A stretch of DNA of 64,000 nt. Origin: Enoplolaimus lenunculus (taxonomy: Eukaryota > Nematoda > Enoplea > Enoplida > Thoracostomopsidae). The notes beneath the pieces were generated by a model. The model had not been told where the DNA came from. It ran no database searches and saw only the letters and a list, made by a program, of their open reading frames with translations. The translations under genes were made by a program, and so were the position numbers. Of this stretch, positions 12,001 to 18,604 are shown one piece after another (positions within the stretch are counted from its first letter, which is position 1; each line of letters begins with the position of its first letter). The stretch lies in NCBI GenBank assembly GCA_030248215.1, contig JASANG010003072.1, positions 1 to 64,000 of the forward strand, given 5' to 3'.

Positions 12001-15000
12001 GGCGCTAAAAGTAACAAGGGCCCGGACAAGTATGAAAATATATCATCAACTTGCGTAGGATTCTAATTTAAGTATTGACTACAAGATTACGGCATATTGT
12101 ATATCAGAATCTCGAGTCAAACGTGAGTCAAAAGCGATATTATTACTAAGTGTTCAGTCAATACTTATAACCAACCCGCAATCAATACCTGAGCAGTTTT
12201 CTACCCGCTGCGATCAACCTCGTGCCGTTGAGGACCGTGGCCAATGTAAAGAACAGAGGCGGAACCGTATTATAATCTTATTCCTAAGCCTAAGCCTAAG
12301 CCTAAACCTAAGCCTAAACCTAAGCCAAGCAAAAAAATTAGTCTAAAGCTTAAGCTGATTTTATTCTAGTCTCACAAAAAACGTTCCGCCCCTGATCTTT
12401 ACATAGGCCAGAACCGATAAAAGCATATACCTTAAAAGTCTCCGAAATTCAATGCGGATTTGATAAACAGTCAATCCAAACCCGGGATCTTTTATAACGA
12501 TCTCTCGGCTGACGGGGATTCCAAAATGATACATTTTTTATTGGTCAACGTTATTAGAAATAGTGCATACTGGCAAAATTTAGACCAATCATCTCGAAGA
12601 CGCTGAAGGAACACGGTCAACTAATTGCAATTAACCTTAAAACCAGTTATTGTACTGCAAACAGACTCTCAGAATTGTTGTTGTGTAGCCATTGAATCTA
12701 CGACAATTCGTCGCCTGACAGATTGTCGCCAAACAGTATCTTAAAACCTATGCCATGTAAAGAACAGGGACGGAACGTTTTTCTGTGGAACTAGAATAGA
12801 GTAAGGTTTAAGCTTTAGACTAATGTTTTTGCTTGGCTTAGGCTTAGGCTTAGGCTTTTGAATAAACTCAATCTTACCCTTAGGCTTAGGCTTAGGCTTA
12901 GGCTTAGGAATATGCTTATAATACTGTTCCGCGCTTGTTCTTTACATTGGCCAATGATGTTAAGCATAAATCAGCCTGTCACGAAATTGCGCAGAACCGC
13001 GGTGAAAAGTTCTGTATTGCGTTGCCAACGCTACGTAAACCTAAAAGTAAATCGCATACAGCTGATGTTGTAACGCGTTTAGCATCAGCCTATAGACGAC
13101 ATTCTTGCTGCTCACAGCCATTTGTGAGACGAGTCTACGACAGCTGGTCGCCTGGAATTTGTCATTCAACAGTGTCATAAAGCCTTTTAATAAATCTAAG
13201 CATAATCCTAAGTGTAATCCTAAGCGTAAACCTAAACATTAGCATAATGAGACGGGCGACGACAAATTGTCACATCGATAAAATTTTTGATTTACATACA
13301 AGTTGTCAGTCGACGAGTTGTCGGGTAACGAATTGTCGTGATGTCATGTGAGAAATGTGTCAATTTTGAGTGGAATAACCACAAAGACTGGACTGTTTCT
13401 TATAAAAATGCATGTCTTGCTATTAATAAAGTGGACCAATGTTACTTTTAGGGGCGTAACAGTAGAATAAGCGTATTCCTAAGTGTACATCTAAGCCTAT
13501 GCAAAAAAAATTATTTTAGAATCTAAACGTGCTCTTTTATAGACCCACCAGAAACCTGGACGCCCCTTAAAGTGACACGGACCAAAATGTATTTAGAAAC
13601 ATAAGCATTTTTTGATTTCAAGTTGTCAACTTTTTCAGACACGAAGTATTTGAAGTAACGTCAACAAGAACTCGTAAACATTTTGCGAAGGTTTGTTTGC
13701 TTTTAGCGGTGTTGCTAAGCTTAATTCAGTGCCTATGAATATTGGCATTTTCGCTCACGTAAAGATCAAAGGCGAAACGTTTTTCTGCACAAGTGCAATT
13801 GTGTAGACTATTTTTTGCTTCAGGACTATGTTTAGCTTTCGGCTTAGGTATGAATTCATTCTTACACTGCAAAAAATGGTGAGTCAAATTGACTCTCTCC
13901 GAAATAGGAGGCTCCACGGGACTACACAAACTGAGTCACTTTCGACCCCGCCAGAATCGAATTCGACTCAGTAAGTCTGCACGTTTGACTCTGGCGTAGT
14001 CGAATTTGACTTAGTATGTGCAGTCCCGTAGAACCTATTTCGGAGACAGTCAATTTGACTCACCATTTTTTGGCAGTGTACACTGTTTTAGGCTTAGACT
14101 TTAGGCTTTCGTGTTAAATATAAGGTCATTGATACGCTCAGGCTTAATAGGCTTAGGCACTTAATGTTTTAAAGGATTTAAGCTTCGTATAAAGTTTAGG
14201 ATTCAAGTTAAAAATCATCGCTTAACGAGTTTTTGCGTTTACAAAATGTCGCAAATTGCAATTTGTAATGTTTTTAATTAATTTGCAGCATTCATCAGCG
14301 GCAGATGCTCTGTCACGCGAGTGTGACCGCATGAAAGGCGACAGTCAATGCAGAATTATGCGAGAAACGTGAGATTTGCACTGGGTTTGGGTTTAAAATC
14401 TTGCGTTGCGCCTTGTTGCAAAGAATAAAACAGTTGTAATTTATGTTCTGCTGAATTTTTGAAGCAAAAAACACATCGCTTTTCAACTTTAGGAACAAGC
14501 ACACTAAAATCTAAAACATAAGCCTACGCGTATAGACCTAAGCCTAAGTATAACCGTAATCCTAACCCTAAGGTCTCAGCCTAAGCCTAATGGGTGGCAC
14601 TATACTTTTCATGCGGCGAAAGTCGAGCCTGAGTCTAAGGGTGGCGCTATACTTGTCATGTGGCGCTGTCCGGCTACTGATGTCGCCGCCCGTCCCCGTC
14701 CGGAGGCCGTGACCGTCCGTCTACTATATTGTATCATACGAGTGCAATTTATATAGGTACGATAGCCGGTGGCGTTCCAATAGACCAACCCCTTTAGGTA
14801 ACACGGATTACTATTTTAAGCTATTTAAGTATTTGTGGTTGTAATGTTATTCAAGGTTTGTGCTATTGAAGTTTTGGACAATGTAAACAACAGTGGGAAG
14901 ACTATTATAAGCATATTCCTAAGCCTAAGCCTAAGCCTAACTCTAAGCCTAAGCGTAAGAATGAGCATATTCCTAATAAGCCTAAGCCTAAGCCTAAACC

Positions 15001-16520
15001 AAGCAAAGAACATTACTCTAAGGCTTAAGCGTACTCTTTTCTAGCCAAGCAAGAAAACGTTCCGCCCCTGATGTTTACATGAGCTGAAGTTTTGGTTTAA
15101 CTTGCGTTTACTCCATTGAACTCGGGCGACCACAGCGGACGGTTGTAATTGTAAAAACTTGAGCCGACTTCAAAAACGCTTCAAAAAATCATAATTATAT
15201 TATTTCAAACTGCAGACCCTGATTAAGTTTTGAGAAGAAAAAGTTTGAAAAATTTAATATTTTGGAATTTCTAAATCCGGCTTCAAAGCTCGTGTGATTA
15301 AGGCAGTGTGGTTAGAAAAGTCAGTTTTTCTATATCAGATTTAAATTGTATTCAAATATTCAAGAGTGAACTGCCCTGATACGTATAATTTGAACATCCT
15401 TTCGTCTAATTTTGTATATCAAATTGTTTCATATCCGGATTTCCGGCAATTCGTGGCGGATATTTACTCAAATATCCGTATATCAACTTATCCAAATATT
15501 AAATTTTCAATTTAGAAAATCCCGACACAGATTTTACGTTGTTTAGCTTTCTCAATCTCACTTTTTTCCTTAAACGCTACTTTTAACCAGTAGTTCCGAA
15601 TGAGCTAACTTATTAAGACAAACGATCTATCCGTATCCCATATCCGGATAATTATTTCATATCCGGATGACCAATACCCGTCTATAATATTAGTGCGCCA
15701 TAGCGGAAGTATTTTGCAATATTTCAGTGATATTGCGGATGTTGATGTGTATTTCCGGTCGATAACAGCGATTAATCTAATCGAACTTCCACAGTTTACG
15801 GTACGAAGTGACATTATATAACTTATAACTGGGTCATGTATAGAACAGGGCCGGATCGTTTTCCGTAGAGGCTGTAATGCAGTCAGTTTAAGCTTTAGAC
15901 TAAATTTTTTGCTTAGGTTTAGGCTTATGCTTATGTTTAAAAAAATCTCATCCTTACGCTTAGGCTTACGCTTAGACTTAATAAGCTTAGTCTTAGGAAT
16001 ATGCTTATACCACTGCTCCGGCCCTGTTCTATACATGCGCCATTTTAAAGCTAACCGAGATCGTCCGGTGTTTTCCGGAACCAGGTAGATTTAACATTTT
16101 CATTACGGACATCAGCAACTATTACCGGTTTCCAATTGGTCTCCCCAGTTTCGCGTCGACAAATGGTGAGTCCACAAATTCAACGCAGGTTTTTTGCATT
16201 TGATTTGGTTTGATTTGTGAATGGCATTCTAGATCCGCTGTAGCAGTTGTAGTTGTTAGCAATTTAATCATTTATGACAATATTGAAACATAAAAAAGCG
16301 TTTAAAATAGCGTTTTATTTTCAACACAATTGCTTAAATTCATTCAGATTGTAGTTTGAAATCCGGTTTAAACTTGGATTCATTTTTGTTTCAGATTTCA
16401 ACGCTGTTCAACAATATGTCTGGAACGGTTGTGCTGTATCTTGGAGTATCGTTTATTTCGTTGTTTGAATGTTTCGCGTGGTTCGCGCAAAAAATTAACA
16501 AATGTTTGACAAAACGATAA
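2946..16520 (+). CDS. DEG/ENaC sodium-channel subunit (5' partial, 11 exons seen)
   Basis: Subunit of the degenerin/epithelial sodium channel family, a plasma-membrane cation channel with two membrane spans and a large Cys-rich extracellular domain. Exons: 2946-3013 (probable), 4614-4837, 6234-6328, 8184-8344, 9190-9279, 10210-10318, 11782-11872, 13639-13690, 14289-14368, 16060-16165, 16395-16520. All junctions are GT-AG, phases agree throughout, and the last ten exons total 1134 nt (377 codons plus stop). Family landmarks in order: AIDLTVLNLVARES, FGACYTYN, GLRVKL, HSPDEPAFPG, PHGSC, YESYSVQTC, RCGCASP, CNYKCSPKC, and a C-terminal second span with LYLGVS (the G-x-S filter). The first membrane span is not in view. 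The acceptor of 16060-16165 is weak and was chosen by phase. The usual Cys pair of the family's C-F-N-G-x-x-C segment appears replaced (VDARVNQAKRS). Family assignment is firm; subfamily is not. Confidence 0.9.
3150..3465. repeat. Fragment related to the inverted-repeat element
   Basis: GTCGTCCAACAACTTGTCGCCC and ACACGTTACCATATGTGCAG-type segments recur in the arms and at 12690-12750, 13120-13360 and 37735-37950. Confidence 0.4.
3471..4613 (-). repeat. Right arm of the ~1.2 kb inverted repeat
   Basis: Inverted partner of 25-1230. Its outer end (GACACGTGTTTCATTTTAG) stops exactly at the acceptor of the channel exon 4614-4837, so the element terminus supplies that exon's polypyrimidine tract. 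Confidence 0.75.
3595..4075 (-). repeat. AATTTTCCCGCCAAA array (right arm)
   Basis: The same degenerate units as 640-1110, here as TTTGGCGGGAAAATT on the + strand; part of the inverted arm. Confidence 0.7.
4851..5050 (+). mobile_element. TTAGGC MITE copy
   Basis: Termini GGCCCATGTAATGATCAGGG and (inverted) GGCCAATGTAAAGAACAGGG; the core is a run of TTAGGC-like hexamers. Flanked by TGGTTATT/TGGTTATG, an 8-bp target duplication with one change. It starts 14 bp after the donor of channel exon 4614-4837. Confidence 0.85.
5124..5322 (-). mobile_element. TTAGGC MITE copy (diverged)
   Basis: Same termini in diverged form (TATAGAACAGGGCC, CCTGATTTTTACATGGGCC) with few hexamers left. Confidence 0.65.
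5502..5699. mobile_element. Small MITE, GGCGGATCC ends
   Basis: Ends ACGGCGGATCCGG and, inverted, CACTGGCGGATCCAAAGG. It shares AAATTGTAAG and GTTATGAAACGCAA segments with 60589-60880, and its ends resemble those of 58753-58931. Confidence 0.5.
5972..6085 (+). repeat. 32-bp tandem repeat, ~3.5 units
   Basis: Unit reads ACGTTTCGGCTTAGACATAT plus AAGCTCTTTTTT. It appears to have grown from the interior of a TTAGGC MITE remnant that ends near 6133. Confidence 0.75.
6795..7006 (+). mobile_element. TTAGGC MITE copy
   Basis: GTGTAAAGATCAGGGGCGG end, hexamer core, and CGCCCCTGTTCTTTACATAGGCC end. Confidence 0.8.
7254..8200 (+). repeat. 38-bp minisatellite, 25 units, each containing a splice acceptor
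   Basis: Unit: ATTAGCTATGTAATTTTAG followed by GCTTAAGNGTCAAGCTTTT. The last unit runs directly into the channel exon at 8184, where TTTTAG is the acceptor and GCTTAAGAGTCAAGCTT codes LRVKL. Units 4, 9 and 19 have TTTTATG instead of the AG; the rest keep an AG at that point. A shared order of variants (units 2-4, 7-9, 17-19) shows that blocks of units were duplicated. Each unit carries an in-frame stop shortly after the acceptor. Confidence 0.95.
8184..8344 (+). CDS. DEG/ENaC exon whose acceptor is the last unit of a minisatellite
   Basis: The exon begins GC-TTA-AGA-GTC-AAG-CTT; with the last base of the previous exon it reads GLRVKL, the family's conserved Y-G-L segment after the FGACYTYN exon, followed by LAIHSPDEPAFPG. 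The acceptor (AATTTTAG) and the first 17 exon bases lie inside the 25th unit of the 38-bp array at 7254-8200, so the array is built from this intron/exon junction. It ends at donor GTAAGT in phase 0. Confidence 0.85.
8481..8817. mobile_element. MITE, GGCTGGGTTT ends
   Basis: Ends GGCTGGGTTTCTATAAC and, inverted, GGCTGGGTTTTTGAAATC, with AAGTA-rich subterminal sequence. Similar right ends occur near 50900 and 51410. Confidence 0.5.
9571..9832 (-). mobile_element. piggyBac-like TTAA MITE with tRNA-Gly-like segment, copy 1
   Basis: Flanked by TTAA on both sides (9567-9570, 9833-9836), with ends CTCTTTCTCACAT and inverted CCCTATTACTC. On the minus strand 9685-9617 has an A box (TAGCTCAGTAGTC), a CTCCCAC anticodon-like loop and a B box (GGTTCGAATC). 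Confidence 0.75.
9923..10138 (-). mobile_element. TTAGGC MITE copy
   Basis: Ends GGACCAATGTATAGAACAGG and CCCTGTTGTATATATGGGCC; hexamers point the other way from copy 4851-5050. Confidence 0.75.
10352..10703 (+). repeat. 21-bp tandem repeat, ~16.7 units
   Basis: Unit AAATTCAACGACAAAATTGTC, nearly perfect, starting 34 bp after the donor of channel exon 10210-10318. GACAA and TTGTC form short inverted arms in each unit. Because 21 is divisible by three, several frames are open on both strands; these are not treated as coding. Confidence 0.95.
10891..11087. mobile_element. Palindromic CACTGCAAAAAATG MITE copy
   Basis: CACTGCAAAAAATG...CATTTTTTGCAGTG with TA on each side; the two halves are inverted repeats, so the whole element can fold. 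Contains TGAGTCA/TGACTCA sites. Confidence 0.85.
11127..11325 (-). mobile_element. TTAGGC MITE copy (diverged)
   Basis: Ends ATATATAAAACAGTGCCG and CCGCCCCTGATGTTTACATG; reverse hexamer run. Confidence 0.6.
11432..11757. mobile_element. Dispersed MITE-like element
   Basis: The same sequence recurs inverted at 59985-60205: AGTGGATGATGCATACT, TAGAAAAGAATGT, GGTGGTATATTTTGTACCATGC and CCACTCTTGGTG segments. The open frames inside are therefore not genes. Confidence 0.55.
11885..12029 (-). mobile_element. TTAGGC MITE, ATGTTACTTTTA-ended sister family, partial
   Basis: Right end GGGACGGCGCTAAAAGTAAC then GGGCC, with GACCTACCAGAAACC subterminal sequence as in 13433-13583; the left end merges into the exon 11782-11872 intron. 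Confidence 0.55.
12238..12412 (-). mobile_element. TTAGGC MITE copy
   Basis: GGCCAATGTAAAGAACAGAG start and CCCTGATCTTTACATAGGCC end; reverse hexamer run. Confidence 0.8.
12690..13360. repeat. Fragments related to the 1.2 kb inverted-repeat element, split by a MITE
   Basis: AATTCGTCGCCTGACAGATTG at 12705, and ACGAGTTGTCGGGTAACGAATTG-type sequence at 13310-13340, recall the outer part of the arms at 1-4.6 kb. A TTAGGC MITE (12752-12951) lies between. Confidence 0.4.
12752..12951 (+). mobile_element. TTAGGC MITE copy
   Basis: CCATGTAAAGAACAGGGACG start, long TTAGGC run, CTTGTTCTTTACATTGGCC end. Confidence 0.8.
13433..13583 (-). mobile_element. TTAGGC MITE, ATGTTACTTTTA-ended sister family
   Basis: Ends GGACCAATGTTACTTTTAGG and CCTTAAAGTGACACGGACC. 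Interior AATAAGCGTATTCCTAAG and the hexamer run match the main family, but the termini differ. Confidence 0.75.
13756..14165 (+). mobile_element. TTAGGC MITE interrupted by a palindromic MITE
   Basis: Left part ACGTAAAGATCAAAGGCG... begins at about 13756. It is split at 13865-14078 by a CACTGCAAAAAATG element, and hexamer-like sequence resumes after it. This shows the TTAGGC copy is the older insertion. Confidence 0.6.
13865..14078. mobile_element. Palindromic CACTGCAAAAAATG MITE copy
   Basis: Intact ends, TA on both sides, inserted inside a TTAGGC MITE. Confidence 0.85.
14588..14800. mobile_element. GCGCTATACT MITE, degraded copy
   Basis: GGTGGCGCTATACTTGTCATG and CCGTCCGTCTACTATATTG match the complete copies at 22905-23067 and 26495-26677; the far end is unclear. 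Confidence 0.45.
14873..15083 (-). mobile_element. TTAGGC MITE copy
   Basis: GGACAATGTAAACAACAGTG start, reverse hexamers, CCGCCCCTGATGTTTACATG end. Confidence 0.75.
15833..16042 (+). mobile_element. TTAGGC MITE copy
   Basis: TCATGTATAGAACAGGGCCG start and GGCCCTGTTCTATACATGCG end. It stops 18 bp before the channel exon 16060-16165. Confidence 0.75.
16395..16520 (+). CDS. DEG/ENaC terminal exon with second membrane span
   Basis: Acceptor TTGTTTCAG. The exon encodes a short pre-membrane segment, the hydrophobic second span VVLYLGVSFISLFECFAWF and a short basic tail ending CLTKR before TAA. LGVS matches the G-x-S selectivity-filter motif of the family. A possible polyadenylation hexamer AATAAA lies at 16773. 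Confidence 0.88.
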   Translation: MSTLFNNMSGTVVLYLGVSFISLFECFAWFAQKINKCLTKR

Positions 16521-16557
16521 AAATTGTCTTCAATTTTAAAACGTGTACCAATCGCTG

Positions 16558-16707
16558 GGTTCATGTAAAGATCAGGGCCGGAACGTTTTTCTGTGCGACT
16601 GAAATTGAATAAGCTTAAGCTTTAGACTAATTTTTTGCTTAGTTCATTCTTACGCGTAGGCTTAAACGAAGGAATATGCATACACTACTGTTACGGCATT
16701 GTTCTAT
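16558..16707 (+). mobile_element. TTAGGC MITE copy in the channel 3' region
   Basis: TTCATGTAAAGATCAGGGCC start, shortened hexamer run, TTGTTCTATACGTTGGCC end, 37 bp after the stop codon. Confidence 0.7.
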
Positions 16708-16772
16708 ACGTTGGCCTTTCGCTTTAGGCTTTATGTTTTAAATATTTGCGCTTTTTGAATGAGTATATAGAA

Positions 16773-16778
16773 AATAAA
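16773..16778 (+). other. Candidate polyadenylation hexamer of the DEG/ENaC gene
   Basis: AATAAA about 250 nt after the channel stop. A TTAGGC MITE copy lies between, so the 3' UTR would include it. Confidence 0.3.
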
Positions 16779-16834
16779 GCACTGAATGTTATATGAGTGA
16801 TTAGGAAAATTATAAATACATGACATAATGGTAC

Positions 16835-17179
16835 TAGAGTGCAACCGGAGGTGAAAAATACCGGAGCCGGAGGTCAATGAAACTTGCCGGAGGCGGAGCC
16901 GGAGGTGAGGCGAAATTAGGTAGTAACGATGGCGGTTAACTAGTTAATTTTAGCCAAGACCGGCAATATGTTTCTGTTTTGCTTGGTTTTACGCTCGTTT
17001 TCTGCGAATTTTCAGAAATCCTTTCCTGAAAATTGTGACAAAAGTAAAACGAAACGCATTCAAACATGATAAATTTTGCAAAATTATGCAAAATTTTACT
17101 ACCGTAATTGCCGGAACCTCCGTCAAAAATTATTTTCTGCCGGGGCCGGAGCCGGAGGCAACCCTCCAGTTATAGCCTG
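16835..17179 (+). mobile_element. CCGGAG hAT-like MITE, copy 1
   Basis: Flanked by perfect 8-bp duplications AATGGTAC. Ends GTGCAACCGGAGGTG and, inverted, CAGGCTATAACTGGAGG; dense CCGGAG near both ends. Confidence 0.85.
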
Positions 17180-17186
17180 AATGGTA

Positions 17187-17414
17187 CACTGTAAATTTCA
17201 GTAAGTCTATTTTAACTCATAAGGTCTATCAGAACTCAAAATTTTGAGGTTATTCAATTGATTTTGAGTTAATTAACCAACACACCCAGAGTCAACTCAA
17301 CTCAGAGTGAGAGTCAACTCAACTCAGAGTGAGCTTATGTGTACTGATATTAATTTAGAAATAACCAAATCGCTAGCTGAATAGATTAAACCAGCTCATT
17401 TGAATTTACACTGT
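17187..17414. mobile_element. CACTGTAAATT MITE copy
   Basis: CACTGTAAATTTCAGTAAG start after TA; repeated GAGTCAACTCAACTCAGAGTG inside; the right end reads TTTACACTG instead of the usual TTTACAGTG. Confidence 0.7.
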
Positions 17415-17861
17415 ACTAAACATAAGATAAATATTAATATGGTGTAAATAAATTTCTAAGAATTAATAACGTAAACGAAAAACGAGTGTTAAATTTATAA
17501 AATTTTCATTTTTGAACCAGTAATGAAAACCGGACCGGGTTTGTATGCAAAAACAAATATATCCGGTTGTCTGAAATTCGTTTATGTAACATTATAATTT
17601 GCGGCACAAGTTAGCAATTTGTCATTTGTGCGGTACATCAAGCTGACAGCCTAATTTTCCGTATGTATAGATCAAAGGTGAACCGTGTATTCACTTGTCT
17701 AAAGGAGTGATTGCGTCTGCCCCCTTGCTGTAAAAATACTTGAAGTTTCCCGATTGTTGCCAAAAATACGGCAAAAAGGGATACTTAACCGCTCTTTTAC
17801 ATTGTTTTCGGTGGAGGCTGAAATTTCAGGGTCGCAGGTAGGCGATCTTGCATTTTCTTAC
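17415..17861. other. Spacer, nothing recognised
   Basis: AT-rich sequence between the channel and nuclease genes. I see no coding, RNA or repeat signal apart from the possible minus-strand exon that follows. Confidence 0.5.
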
Positions 17862-18016
17862 CTCGAAGCATGTGCATCGAGGTTGAACTGAACGTATTTC
17901 TTTGAGGCACCGATGAGTTATCGACTCCAGTCGTAATCTGTTTTAAATTTCCCACGGTCACTCCTCTGGTTTGGTTCACATTAAACACAACAGTTGTGTG
18001 TGCGTTTTTCAGCAAC
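17862..18016 (-). CDS. Possible unrecognised exon
   Basis: On the minus strand an open 155-nt stretch lies between an acceptor CACTTTTAG and a consensus donor GAG/GTAAGA. It reads TTVVFNVNQTRGVTVG and VDNSSVPQRNTFSSTSMH. I recognise no family. It lies downstream of the EXOG stop on the same strand, so it could belong to an otherwise unseen gene or be chance. Confidence 0.22.
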
Positions 18017-18423
18017 CTAAAAGTGGTTGCTTCCTCGATTTTGATTTCTGGTTTTCGGCTCTCTTGGTTTCCCTTTCTTTTTATTTTCTCTTCAGTTGTG
18101 CTGCTTCACAGCTTTTTGAGCTAATTAACCGAACTAGCTTTTCATTTGCATAAGTTGCTTTTTTTAGCCAATTTTCAAAATTTATGCAAATTTCAAATAT
18201 CGTTATGCAAAATAAGCTTATGGTTAGCCAAAACTTTTGGGTATGAAAGCGCAATAAACCACTTTTTCAACTATAGCGGCTTTTTGAAATAGCACTGCGC
18301 TGGGTTAAATAAACTCTCATGTGGTTTGTTTAAACGCTTTGTTGTCTTTTTAATAACGTAATAAATTATATTACTCAATATAATAAATACGTTCACCAGC
18401 ATGTGGACCTACGGTATTTAACG

Positions 18424-18542
18424 GGTAATAAACTTAGGCTTAGGAATCTGCTCATTTATACGCTTAAGTTTAGGTTTACGCTTAGGCTTGCGCTTAGGAA
18501 TATGCTTACAATAATGTTCCGCCCCTGTTCTTTGCATTGGCC
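18424..18542 (+). mobile_element. TTAGGC MITE, right part
   Basis: Hexamer run and GTTCCGCCCCTGTTCTTTGC end; no left terminus. Confidence 0.65.
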
Positions 18543-18604
18543 CTGTCTGTTAAGAAAATACTGAAAAATATCGTCTTTACCGTCTTCTCGAATGCGTTGT
18601 TGAC

